A stretch of 64,000 nt of DNA from the NCBI RefSeq assembly GCF_018812025.1, contig NC_063061.1, positions 34,425,493 through 34,489,492 of the forward strand, given 5' to 3'. The position numbers and the translations under genes are program-made. This DNA is from Megalobrama amblycephala. Lineage: Eukaryota > Chordata > Actinopteri > Cypriniformes > Xenocyprididae. Shown here piece by piece: positions 33,766 to 43,802 of this stretch; within the stretch, counting starts at the first letter, position 1, and each line of letters opens with the position of its first letter. The notes beneath the pieces are model-generated. The model was not told the DNA's origin and made no database searches. It was given only the letters and a program-made list of their open reading frames with translations.

Positions 33766-34620
33766 ATGAATAACTCTACAGTGAACTTCACCACACCTGA
33801 AGCATCTACAAATTCCACAAATCAGTCCATTGGGCTACTGGACAATCTGGATATATGTGGGTACAGCATCACTTTTCTGTTTGGTCTTCCTACAAACTCC
33901 TATGTCATATGGCTCATCATCACAGGAAAAGGAAGTGGAGTTGCATCAGAGTTCTTCAACCTCAGTCTCTCTGTTTGTGAGATTGGTATCTCTCTGAATG
34001 GTTTGGTCTTTGCACTGTCAAATTATTTTTTTAGTCTCTCAATGTTAAAAGCATTTTTACTAGGCCTTACATTCACTGCCCATCCTCTGTTTCAGTGTCT
34101 GATCTGTGTTGAGCGTTACCTGGCAGTGGTTCATCCTGTAACCTTTCTGAAGTTCAAACCTCTCAGATATAGAGTGATCTGCTGTACTGTGGCCTGGATA
34201 ATGAATCTTGGCTCTTGTTTTGTAAGCATGTTTACTTTCGCTTTGGAAAACTTTGAATATATATTATTCTTGACAGTACTTTTCCTCCTCTTCCTCTTCA
34301 TCCAGTTGTTTTGTCTTGTGGCTGTTCTCAGAGCTCTGAAGCAGTCAGGACCAGGAGAGAGAGGGAGCGAGAAAGAGGGTGAAAACCACATGAAAAGAAG
34401 AGCATTTAATCTCATTTTAATAACTACAGTGAATGTGGCTATCATACACGTCCCTTATGCTATCATTGCACTTAACACCATTCTGATACAGCAATACATT
34501 CGTGAAGACTGGTTTGTTCCTTTGATTTGTTATGTGTTGCCTGGTTTTGTTCAACCTGTTCTTTATCTGTACCGGGCTGGAAAACTACCCTGTCTTCTGA
34601 ATTACATCACTTTCATTTAA
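33766..34620 (+). CDS. Receptor F: intact class A-like 7TM receptor
   Basis: 284 residues, no interruption. The N-terminus has overlapping N-glycosylation sequons at N2, N3, N7, N16 and N19. TM1 contains GLPTNSYVIWLIITG, keeping the Asn expected in class A TM1 (other copies have His). TM2 NLSLSVCEIG; TM3 ends CVERY (E116-R117-Y118); TM4 WIMNLGSCFVSMF; TM5 LFIQLFCLVAVLRALKQ; ICL3 GERGSEKEGENHMKRR; TM7 QPVLYLYR (263-270). There is no Cys at the usual extracellular end of TM3 and almost no second extracellular loop, so the standard class A disulfide seems absent. It forms a close pair with B. Ligand unknown. Confidence 0.9.
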   Translation: MNNSTVNFTTPEASTNSTNQSIGLLDNLDICGYSITFLFGLPTNSYVIWLIITGKGSGVASEFFNLSLSVCEIGISLNGLVFALSNYFFSLSMLKAFLLGLTFTAHPLFQCLICVERYLAVVHPVTFLKFKPLRYRVICCTVAWIMNLGSCFVSMFTFALENFEYILFLTVLFLLFLFIQLFCLVAVLRALKQSGPGERGSEKEGENHMKRRAFNLILITTVNVAIIHVPYAIIALNTILIQQYIREDWFVPLICYVLPGFVQPVLYLYRAGKLPCLLNYITFI

Positions 34621-35206
34621 TTACAGATTTAGATGTACAGATTTAGTTCTTTCTGAGTGTGATTTTCAGATATGGTGGTGATATAAGTGGTTGCTATTAA
34701 TGTGATTTCCAATAAATAATATCATCAGGGAACCGGTCATTTGTATTTGTCATCTTTCTCATACTAAAAAATGTTGGGTTAAAAATAACCCAACCTAGTG
34801 ACCCAATATGTGTAACCCAACGGTTGGGTTAATAAAATAACCCAACATTTTTACTGTGTAAATGCTCTGTCTTAAAATTTTCATTTCAAGAGTCAGGTTT
34901 TATTTTTCTTACAGAGAGAGAAAAAAAAAAAGCAATATCAGCCAAGCAACAGTGTGGTCTATGGTGAATCACAGCATTGAACAACTGCAAGTGTGATATT
35001 TTACAAAAGTTCAATAAAAAGAAGGTAGTATAGAGAAACATATATTTCACTGTCTATATTTGCTTTTCCAAACTTTCAGTTTAAAAGGTCAGGACACATT
35101 TTAATTGGCATTAAAAAAAAATCAAAGTAACATTTCTATATAGACATTTTTTTAAAAATGTTTACTCTGATCAGACTCTTTTTGGCCCTCATATTTTACT
35201 TTAAAT
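34621..35206. repeat. Intergenic with a short MITE
   Basis: 34766-34853: AAAAAATGTTGGGTTA ... TAACCCAACATTTTT, a ~90-bp inverted-repeat element with internal AACCCAACGGTTGGGTT. The rest is A/T-rich; AATAAA at 34711 may serve receptor F. Confidence 0.6.
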
Positions 35207-35335
35207 ATTTGCATATTTAATGTTTTATGTGACGTGCAGAACATGCATATATTCTTTTGAAAACTGTGAAGTCAGTCTACAAACACAGCACAGATATTTA
35301 TACACATCTAGAGAGACTGGACATTCACTCTTCAG
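35207..35335 (+). promoter_or_regulatory. Leader/promoter module of receptor G
   Basis: ATTTGCATATTTAATG, TTTTATGTGACGTGCAG, CTGTGAAGTCAGTCTAC, CAGATATTTATACACATC and CACTCTTCAG with donor GTAAT at 35336, the strongest donor of the set. It is intact although its receptor is truncated. Exon 2 acceptor CTCTTCCTATAG ends near 35692, as in receptor C. Confidence 0.7.
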
Positions 35336-35743
35336 GTAATAAACTCTTTTAAACTGGACACTATGGTTATCAGTCATATTAAAGTGGTTAAGGGCATTTT
35401 AGATTTAAGCAAATTACTGTAGTTATTAGTAAAATACAGTTTTATCTGTGTCTTCAGACAGTCAACAGTTACTTGAAACCATTTTGGGTATTGTGTAGAC
35501 TTACAAACCGCAGTGTATTAAAATGATCAGTATTGAAATGACTTGTATTAGTCTGTTGTTCACTGTAATATGGAGTGTTATGATTAGTAGATTGAAATAG
35601 AGTGAAAACTTATTCAATCTTCCTTCATATCTTGCTTATGTTAAACTATTGTCTAAATGTCCTGATGCATTTAAAATGTTCTCTTCCTATAGCAATATTA
35701 TTTATGCTTTGTGAGCTTTTGTGCTCAGACAAATTAGAAGGAA

Positions 35744-36043
35744 ATGAACTCCACCATGCCAGGAGCTCCACCAACTCCACAACCCCTTCCATATGGATAT
35801 TAGGAGATCTAGAAATTTCCATGCTCTACATAAATTTTCTGTTTGGTCTTCCTATACACATCTATGTTATATGGCTCATCATCACAGGAACAGGAAGTGG
35901 AATTACATCAGGATTCTTCAACCTCAATCTCTCTCTTTGTGAGATTGGTATCTGTCTGGATAGTTTAGTCTTTGTAATGTCAAATTGGTTTTCATATCTC
36001 ATATTATTATCAGAGTTCCTACAAGGACTATGCATCACCGGTC
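35744..36043 (+). pseudogene. Receptor G: N-terminal half only, cut by an LTR-like repeat
   Basis: Closest to receptor C. A 1-bp deletion early in the coding region (AGCTCCACC versus AGCTTCCACC) puts the native start out of frame with TM1-TM2. Homology stops in the segment before TM3 (TGCATCACCGGTC) where a repeat begins. TM3 to TM7 are absent downstream. Confidence 0.85.
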
Positions 36044-36492
36044 AGTACTAATACGGTCATGAACTGCTCCGAGACACAAGGTTGAGGATCCAAACACAGA
36101 AGTTATCCAAAGGTAAACCAAAGACATAATCCAAACAGGCAAAAGGTCAAAAGCACAGGATAAACAGGCCAAACAATGACAGAGTCCAAGGTACAGGCAA
36201 ACAGAGAAATCCAGGACAACAGGCAGAAGATCAAAACCAAGCCACAGGAAACCAGGATACAAGGGCTCAGAAATGCAGTACACACACATACAAGACTTTG
36301 CATCGAATGACTGAATAAACCAGGCTTATATAGGGAGAGTTAACAAGGTAAATGAGACATAGCTGAAGACAATCAGGGATGATGAGTCCGGGCAGTGAGT
36401 TCTGGGAAATGTAGTCCATGTAGAATGATAATGAACAAGAGGGGAGTGCCCTCTGGTGGACATCCAGGACACACCAGCTTGTGACTGTAACA
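36044..36492 (-). repeat. LTR-like repeat truncating receptor G
   Basis: The minus-strand reading starts TGTTACAGTCACAAG at 36492, has CCCTATATAAGCCTGG (TATA box) near 36330 and ends near 36044. It looks like a solo LTR, but the inner end is not a clear TG..CA and no TSD was found. Confidence 0.5.
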
Positions 36493-36678
36493 CTTACACT
36501 TTAAACACAATGTTCCAGTTATTTTTCTCTTTTGTTCTCCACCATCGAAAATAGATCCAAACTCAAAACATCCACTTTATTTCCAGGTAACACATAGTAG
36601 ACATGTTTTGATCCAAAATTAATCAGTGTTTTGAACAAATCGGTTGAATGAATGATTCACTCATCAGGACAGTCACTT

Positions 36679-37272
36679 GTCGCCACCTAGCCTGGTAATA
36701 CCAGACTCTGCTACTTCACTTTGCTTCGTAGACAGAGTCTGGAATGGCATAATAGAGAAGTGTTTTCTTTCTCGCTAGGGGACGCTTGTCTGAAGTTTAA
36801 AATCATTGGTTACCCGTAAGCCAATCAGATACGTTTAGTTATGACGTATGTTATGGGCCTGTACAGCCGCATCGAAGCACAGACATCATGCATCTAACTC
36901 AAATCTATGATTGAACTTCCACTGTAAACCTGTTGTAAACACATGATGATGTGAGCGAAATACCGGAGTGAACATGGCTGTAAACGACTTTTGCAGATTA
37001 TGCGAAGTTAATGCATCCCGAAGTTTGCATCCCGTGTCTCGTTTCCCATTTCCGCGGTCGTTTCGGTTTTCGATTTCTCTAACCTACAATGTAAAACTCG
37101 GCGCTTAGCATCTACGTCACGGCTCTCAGCCCGCCCTCTGTTCGTTGATTGGCCCGGCTGTTTCCAGACCGGTGGCAAACACAAAGCTATGACGCTGTAT
37201 CAGACTGAGTACAGAAGCGAAATGAAATTGAGCGGAAGTAGGAAGTCTGACGTAGTCAGGCTAGTCGCCACC
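36679..37272. mobile_element. Mutator-like non-autonomous element with 9-bp TSD
   Basis: GTCGCCACC at 36679-36687 and 37264-37272 flanks a 576-bp body with inverted ends TAGCCTG (36688) and CAGGCTA (to 37263); CAGACTC near 36708 pairs with GAAGTCTG near 37245. A 9-bp duplication is typical of the Mutator superfamily. No transposase. Confidence 0.75.
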
Positions 37273-37680
37273 TACTGGCACGGAAAGAATGAAAATGCCC
37301 ACTAATAATACACAGACTGGCATCCTATCTGGTGAATCATATTAAAATTTACAGTAAGCTCATAATTGTTGAATAAAATATGGCTTCTTGGTGCACAGTT
37401 TCTTTTAAATCACTGAAGTTTTGTGAAATTAAAACATAGTAAGACTACAAATGAAAATCAGTGCCAATATCACTAAATGCTAGTAGCTCTAAATATAGTG
37501 TTCTTCTTCCTAAAAAGCTTATTTAACTCTTTTTATTTGTGTGCATCATACCACATAGATTAACTTTTTATTTATATGAATTTATATACATATAAAAATC
37601 CAAACCATTTAAACAAACATGTTCCATAAAGGCCTATTCCATCCGTCCTTTGAATGGACCTCATTAATTTAATAATAAAC
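37273..37680. other. Intergenic, no feature seen
   Basis: A/T-rich, no open frames or repeats recognised. Confidence 0.4.
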
Positions 37681-37814
37681 ATTTGCATATGTTGTATGTG
37701 ACGTCATAGACATAATATAAGCTATTCTTTTGACAGCTGTGAAGTCAGTCTACAAAACACAGCACAGAGATTTATACAGCCTACATCCAGAGAGACTGGA
37801 CATTCACTCTTCAG
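37681..37814 (+). promoter_or_regulatory. Leader/promoter module of receptor H
   Basis: ATTTGCATATGTTG, then GTGACGTCATAG, which contains a full CRE consensus (TGACGTCA) not complete in the other copies; CAGCTGTGAAGTCAGTCTAC, GAGATTTATACAGCC, and CACTCTTCAG with donor GT at 37815. Confidence 0.75.
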
Positions 37815-38336
37815 GTGATAAACGCGTCCTTTAAATTGGATTCACTTTCTTTATATTCTGAACCATATGTCACTGTGGTTATGGTTGTATTATAGGGTTT
37901 ATGATCATGTTAGATGGATTAGTTGTCAACTCAACATAAAATTATGAATATTATTAATAATTATAAAACTTGCTTATGTTTTCGTTCTAATAATTACAAG
38001 CCCATTAGGCTATATATATAGCCTAATTCTGCATATTCTGTTCAGCATTGTTCATTGTTCTGCATATTCTGCTGCTAATATCCGCATTTTACTTTTTTCC
38101 CAATGAACTGGGAGTAACTTCTCTCAAATTGTAAACAATCGATTTCGAATGAGCTGGCTTATGCATTGCCAATATGCACTTGAAAATGCTTCTATATATA
38201 ATAAAGGTCTACATAAAATGTGAAATTCTCCTTACCCGACGACCATCAAAGATCAGAAGGAAACGACAAATACAAGATGATAAAATGGCCAAATTACTGT
38301 ACTTGCAGCAGTATTTTTATTTCCACGCATACATTG

Positions 38337-39000
38337 NNNNNNNNNNNNNNNNNNNNNNNNNNNNNNNNNNNNNNNNNNNNNNNNNNNNNNNNNNNNNNNN
38401 NNNNNNNNNNNNNNNNNNNNNNNNNNNNNNNNNNNNNNNNNNNNNNNNNNNNNNNNNNNNNNNNNNNNNNNNNNNNNNNNNNNNNNNNNNNNNNNNNNNN
38501 NNNNNNNNNNNNNNNNNNNNNNNNNNNNNNNNNNNNNNNNNNNNNNNNNNNNNNNNNNNNNNNNNNNNNNNNNNNNNNNNNNNNNNNNNNNNNNNNNNNN
38601 NNNNNNNNNNNNNNNNNNNNNNNNNNNNNNNNNNNNNNNNNNNNNNNNNNNNNNNNNNNNNNNNNNNNNNNNNNNNNNNNNNNNNNNNNNNNNNNNNNNN
38701 NNNNNNNNNNNNNNNNNNNNNNNNNNNNNNNNNNNNNNNNNNNNNNNNNNNNNNNNNNNNNNNNNNNNNNNNNNNNNNNNNNNNNNNNNNNNNNNNNNNN
38801 NNNNNNNNNNNNNNNNNNNNNNNNNNNNNNNNNNNNNNNNNNNNNNNNNNNNNNNNNNNNNNNNNNNNNNNNNNNNNNNNNNNNNNNNNNNNNNNNNNNN
38901 NNNNNNNNNNNNNNNNNNNNNNNNNNNNNNNNNNNNNNNNNNNNNNNNNNNNNNNNNNNNNNNNNNNNNNNNNNNNNNNNNNNNNNNNNNNNNNNNNNNN
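38337..39000. other. Assembly gap (664 N)
   Basis: Unsequenced. It removes the exon-2 start, N-terminus and TM1-TM3 of receptor H. Open frames reported across it have no meaning. Confidence 0.99.
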
Positions 39001-39513
39001 TGTGTTGAGCGTTACCTGGCAGTGGTTCATCCTGTAACCTTTCTGAAGTTCAAACCTCTCAGATATAGAGTGATCTGCTGCACTGTTGCTTGGATAATCA
39101 CTCTTGGATCCTGTTTGGTCTGCCTGATCATATTTTTGTTATCTACCATAACTGTACACACATGGTTCTTCTTGATGCAGTTCCTCCTCTTCCTCTCCAT
39201 CCAGTTGTTTTGTCTTGTGGCTGTTCTCAGAGCTCTGAAGCAGTCAGGACCAGGAGAGAGAAGAAGAGAGAGAGAGAGAGGGGAGAAAAACCACATGAAG
39301 AGAAGAGCATTTTATATCATTCTAATAACTACTGTGACCTTGGTTATCTCATATGTGCCAGTTAGTATCTCTGCATTCTTTACCATTCTGAGAAAGCAAA
39401 ACATTGTGTCACTTTGGAATACTGCTCTGATTTGTAATGTTCTAGCTAGTTTTGTTCAGCCTGTTCTTTATCTGCACCAGACTGGAAAAATCTCCTGCCT
39501 CTGTTCTCCATAA
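39001..39513 (+). CDS. Receptor H: 7TM receptor, 3' part open, 5' part in the gap
   Basis: The frame runs from CVERYLAVVHP at the gap edge through TM4 (WIITLGSCLVC), TM5 (IQLFCLVAVLRALKQ), ICL3 (RRRERERGEKNHMKRR), TM6 (TTVTLVISYVPVSI) and TM7 (QPVLYLHQTGK) to a stop at 39511-39513 with no lesion. With a complete promoter module upstream it is probably a functional gene, but the missing half could hide a defect. The ICL3 purine tract is longer than in C or F. Confidence 0.75.
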   Translation, partial: CVERYLAVVHPVTFLKFKPLRYRVICCTVAWIITLGSCLVCLIIFLLSTITVHTWFFLMQFLLFLSIQLFCLVAVLRALKQSGPGERRRERERGEKNHMKRRAFYIILITTVTLVISYVPVSISAFFTILRKQNIVSLWNTALICNVLASFVQPVLYLHQTGKISCLCSP

Positions 39514-40620
39514 AAATTGTACAAAATGTAACTACACCTAATTTTATTTTATTTATTTTTTGATAACTTTTAGTAATGAATGGGATTGTTTTTTATTATT
39601 ATTATGATGATGATTTTTTTTTAAATTCTTTTAACTGAATTTTGTCTGTCCTCTTAAATGGCTGTTTATTTTGGTCTTTACACTGCTGAATCACACACTG
39701 TCAAATGTGCAAATGTCACACACTTGCAAATCCATGTATTGTTCCTCAAAAGTGTTCTTTATATTATCCTGATAACTTTTAAGTGCAGCTTTATTTGGTA
39801 TATGGTAAAAAGCTGTGCACCCTGATTTCTAAAATATGAATAGCAGCCAACCACTGAGATTTCAACTAGTAATTTCCACGAGTTTTGAAAGTTTTGTGTT
39901 TAATATGTACAGAAACTAAGTGAAAAACAGCCAGTCGATGTATCCATGAAGAAATCCTATTTAGTTTAAGTTTATTATTAATGTGTTTATCTGATATATT
40001 TATAATAAATAGTAGCTATTTGCTTGTTTTTCAAATAAATCACCAATTCCTTATATATGCAGACTGTTAAATGATTATGGATTTTAAAATAAATTTTTGT
40101 ATTATGTTTAGAATTTTTAATGATGGTGGATTTTATGAAATTATTCCTGGGATGATTATAATATGGGATGGTTTAAATGGTTAGAGTTGTAAAATAATTC
40201 TGTGAAAATAATTCACTGTTCTTTAGTGAACCAGAATGCAATAAAACAAATGCAGATGCATTTCGGTAATGCAGAAAAATCAATAAAACAAAACGAAACA
40301 ATAAATCTTAATGATTCATTGTAATTTTCTCTTCCATTTTTTCTAAAAAGTTTGCATACCAGGTGTTCAGTGATTGGCACCTGCTCATTTCTCCTCTATT
40401 GATTTAATGAACCATTTCTCTTTTTTGCTGCATAAAAAAACAGCCATACCACATGAGCAAGAGTATCGCGGCACCATGTCTATGATAAATCACAACGTGC
40501 TGATATTCAGAACAGCATAACGAATGCGACTGTGATAGGCTATTGCTTTAATATAACAGTTCAATTAAGACATTTATCAAATGACCATTTTTTTGGGGGG
40601 GGGGACTTTTTAATTTAAAA
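39514..40620. other. Intergenic, no gene seen
   Basis: A/T-rich 3' flank of receptor H; no recognisable open frame or structured repeat. Confidence 0.45.
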
Positions 40621-40629
40621 GAACTCATG

Positions 40630-41595
40630 CTGAAGTAATGCAGGGTTTATAATGTAGGCTAAATGCATCAATATCACAACACAATTGTTAGATTCACATG
40701 ACAACAATCCATTTCATAATACCCACAAAACAATCAACAGACATCTACCAACAGGTGTCATTTTTTGCTTTAACTTTCTTTATTACTGCAAATGTGTTTA
40801 ACAAACACTGTCACAGCAGCCAGAAAAGATAAATATATAATAACAGTTAAAAGCCCAACTAATGGAACAACTATTCACCATTATGGTGACTTCAAAAGAA
40901 ACACATTAGAGTTAAACCTCTGTTAATTCTCAATAACAACCTTTGTTGATGTCTAACATAAATAAAGTCAATCTGGTTAGTAATAAGTGAAGCTGGGGAT
41001 GCTGTTTGCAGTGGCGTAACTTTGTTTTGAAAAGTGGGTGGGACAGGAATATGTATGTGCCATTAGTCCCGAGAGTATGTATATTAGTTAATAAATACGA
41101 GGTATCCGCAGTTGATATTAGATTGTCCTGATGGACTGGTGGGGGCATTTTCGTTTAGCATGCAAGAGGTGCTGGGTTCTAACCCAAACCATGTATGATT
41201 TTTTTTTTTTCTCAGTAAAACCAAAGATGTTCATTAAGATTGTATATCAAGAGCAGGGATACGTTTATCTGTAGCTATTTTGTTTTGTGATTTCAGCCTA
41301 ACAGAGTCTCTGCAACAGAGCGATAGATTGAAGCGCTCGTCCGTGTGTATATGGCTCAGTGTGCACGAGCGCCAAGAGAACACTGTTGCGCCTCTGATAG
41401 CAGCGACAACGAGCACTCAACAAGATTTCAAAAACAACAGCCAGATCGCCTATTATTAACTCAAACTGATAATCAACTAGAGGTGTTTCTTTTGTATTAC
41501 ATATCCGTGCCACGAGAGGTTTCAAAAAGTGGTCGGGACTCGGGACAATATCGACCCTTTCAAAAAGTGGTCGGGACATGTCCCACCCGCAAATT
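40630..41595. repeat. Second copy of the 24669-25595 repeat
   Basis: Collinear with the earlier copy: GCAGGGTTTATAATGTAG, CACAACACAATTGTTAGATTC, GCCCAACTAATGGAAC, the tRNA-like GGGTTCTAACCC, AGAGTCTCTGCAACAGAGCG and TCAAAAAGTGGTCGGGAC. Small indels separate the copies. Confidence 0.8.
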
Positions 41596-41639
41596 ACGCC
41601 TATGGCTGTTTGTGGAGTTGTTTAATCATCCTCTGTTGA

Positions 41640-42050
41640 GAGAAAAATACCTTAAATTAACGAAAAATAAATGTCTTATTAAATGTCTTAAAATAACGGC
41701 TATTTTCCGTTAATTTAAGGTATTTTTCTGGTGCCCCTGATGCCAGAAAATTACCATTTTTTTACGGGATTTTCTTATTTAATTTTTAATAAAATAGGCT
41801 ACAGTTTATAACCATAATTTTACATTAAAAAGCTAACGAATATAGAAGATTTTATGTAAAATTATGTTTATAAACTGTATTTTATTAAAAAATTAAATAA
41901 ACAAAATCCCGTAAAAAAAGGAAATTTTCTGGCAGCAGGGGCGTCAGAAAAATACCTTAAATTAATGGAAAATAAATGTCTTAAAATAACGGCTATTTTC
42001 CGTTATTTTATGGTATTTTTCTGGCACCCCTGCTGCCAGAAAACATATTA
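41640..42050. repeat. Nested hairpin repeats
   Basis: TACCTTAAATTAACG / CGTTAATTTAAGGTA (41651-41725) and the related 41950-42025 pair are two hairpins with GGCTATTTTCC loops. Between them 41760-41935 is a larger palindrome from TTACGGGATTTTC to GAAAATCCCGTAA-like sequence. TTCTGGCAGCAGGGGC-type ends recur at 41930 and 42020. Confidence 0.75.
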
Positions 42051-42149
42051 AATCCTACGGATTACGGGATATCATTAAAGTTCATGTGCACACAAAGGTC
42101 AGGCGTCCCAAAACTTTTGGCAATATAGTGTGTATATATACCGATCAGG

Positions 42150-42412
42150 CATAACATAATAGGGTCTCCATTTTGCTGCCAAAACAGGCCTGACCCATCA
42201 AGGCATGGACTCCACTAGACCCCTGAAGGTGTGCTGTGGTATCTGTACCAAGATCCTTTAAGTCCTGTAAGTTGTGAGGTGGGACCTCCATGGATCGGAT
42301 GTGTTTGTTCAGCACATCCCACATATGCTCAATTGGATTGAGATCTGGGAAATTTGGAAGCCAAGTCAGCAGTGGACAGGGGTCAGCATGGGCTCCCAGA
42401 CTGGTCTGCGGC
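42150..42412 (-). pseudogene. Transposase C-terminal remnant (minus strand)
   Basis: Reverse complement of the 17050-17320 family: the minus strand gives the D-L-N-P-I-E-H block near 42330-42350 and PPHNLQDLKD-type sequence near 42260-42290. 5' part missing. Confidence 0.55.
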
Positions 42413-42414
42413 TA

Positions 42415-42603
42415 CACTCTTAAAAAATGCAGGGTTGTTTCAATCCAAATTTGGATCAAATATCGACAAACCCAGTCATTGGGTTACATTTTTAAATTAA
42501 ATTTTCAACCCAAATTTGGGTTAAATATGGACAAAGCCAACAGTTGGGCTTTGTCCATATTTAACACAAATTTGGGTGAAACAACCCAGCATTTTTTAGA
42601 GAG
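42415..42603. mobile_element. MITE with TA target site
   Basis: CACTCTTAAAAAATGCAGGG and its inverted partner (CCCAGCATTTTTTAGAGAG) enclose internal AACCCAAATTTGGGTT palindromes; TA on both sides. It sits at the end of the transposase remnant. Confidence 0.7.
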
Positions 42604-43104
42604 TATGCAGCACCTATAAACAACAAACTGTAATGCATTGTGTATTATGACACCTTTCTATCAGAATCAGCATTAACTTCTTAATGAATTTGAGCCTTGG
42701 CCGTCCATGACCCTGTCGCTGGTTCACCACTGTTCCTTACTTTTGATAGATACTGACCACTGCAGACCAGGAACACCCCACAAGAGCTGCAGTTCTGCAG
42801 ATGCTCTGACCCAGTCGTTTAGACATCACAATTTGGCCCTTGTCAGTAATATGAAAATCTTTAGAATTTATAAAACTATGAGATGTGTCCCATGACAAGG
42901 TACGTTTACACATACTATTTATTGTGACACAGAGTTGACAAATGCACTGGAATCACAATCATCAGAAATGTACACATACCTTGCAACCTTGACCCATGTG
43001 TTGCATTTCTACTTTTTCACACATTATTAAAAGTTATCAATAATTTTCACATGATTCAGTAACTTAATGTAGTACAAACTTTATGACGAACAGAGGCAGG
43101 AAAG

Positions 43105-43365
43105 TTTTCAAGTGCGGTGCAGAAAAAGAACAGGCTGAACAAAACCAGCCATAATAAAACAAGTCAAAGCAGTAAACCAGATTGTTGGAGTACTGTCGGA
43201 TGTCAAAACTTCACAGAATCCTGTGATTGTATTTGGGACATATAGGATAACCACACTTACAGTAGTTATTAGGATAATATTAAAAGCTCTTTTCTTCATG
43301 TGGTTTTCCTCCTCTCTCTCTCTCTCCCTCTCTCTCCTGGTCCTGACTGCTTCAGAGCTCTGAGA
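43105..43365 (-). pseudogene. Receptor I: TM5/ICL3 to TM7 fragment, minus strand
   Basis: The minus-strand frame encodes the ICL3 purine tract (REREREREEENHMKKR), TM6 (TTVSVVILYVPNTI) and TM7 (QPVLFLHRT), then TGA at 43105 where other copies have GGA. The 5' side is cut by a DIRS end at 43366 within GAGCTCTGAGAA. TM1 to TM5 are missing. It is the only receptor on the minus strand; its promoter module survives at 45309-45416. Confidence 0.85.
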
Positions 43366-43795
43366 ACGTCTTGGGTTACGAGTGTAACCCTTGTTCCCTG
43401 AGTAAGGGAACAAGACGCTACGTCAGTGACGTGATGGGAATCCTCTGCATTTTTGTGTTCGTGAAGCACTATTGTATCCAACCAATGAGAGAACGTGACG
43501 TCAGAGGTGGGTGACGTCACGGACCGGAACCTATAAAGCATGCCCAGAAACAAAGAACGCTAGCTTCTGTGATATGTCTGAAGTAAGCGCTACAGGCATG
43601 CTGGAGGTATGGCAACGTGACGTAGCGTCTCGTTCCCTTACTTAGGGAACAAGGGTTACACTCGTAACCCAAGACGTTCCCTTTCGTGGGAACTATCGAC
43701 GCTATGTCAGTGACGTGATGGGAACGCTGTCCCAACTACGCCGTGCCTCCGAGTGCCTGGCTGCTATCTTGTAACACCAAAGCACTCGGAGTACT
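43366..43795 (-). mobile_element. DIRS-like end fragment (terminus, ITR and internal complementary region)
   Basis: ACGTCTTGGGTTACGAGTG at 43366 matches the reverse complement of the right terminus of DIRS 1. CCGGAACCTATAAAGCATGC gives the same ITR TATA box. 43622-43720 is the complementary region with the GTAACCCAAGACGTTCCC junction. The fragment stops soon after GGGAACGCTGTCCCAAC, homologous to 28805-28825, so all coding is deleted. Confidence 0.85.
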
Positions 43796-43802
43796 ACTCA
43801 CA

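Noticed and set aside
38174..39037. Three long open frames across the N gap
   Set aside because: They consist almost entirely of unknown residues; only the stretch after 39001 is real sequence.
25140..41200. tRNA genes at 25140 and 41120
   Set aside because: Only a T-arm/B-box-like stretch is present; no cloverleaf with anticodon arm can be drawn.
43366..43413. First residues of the minus-strand receptor I frame
   Set aside because: They are translated from the inserted DIRS terminus, not receptor sequence.
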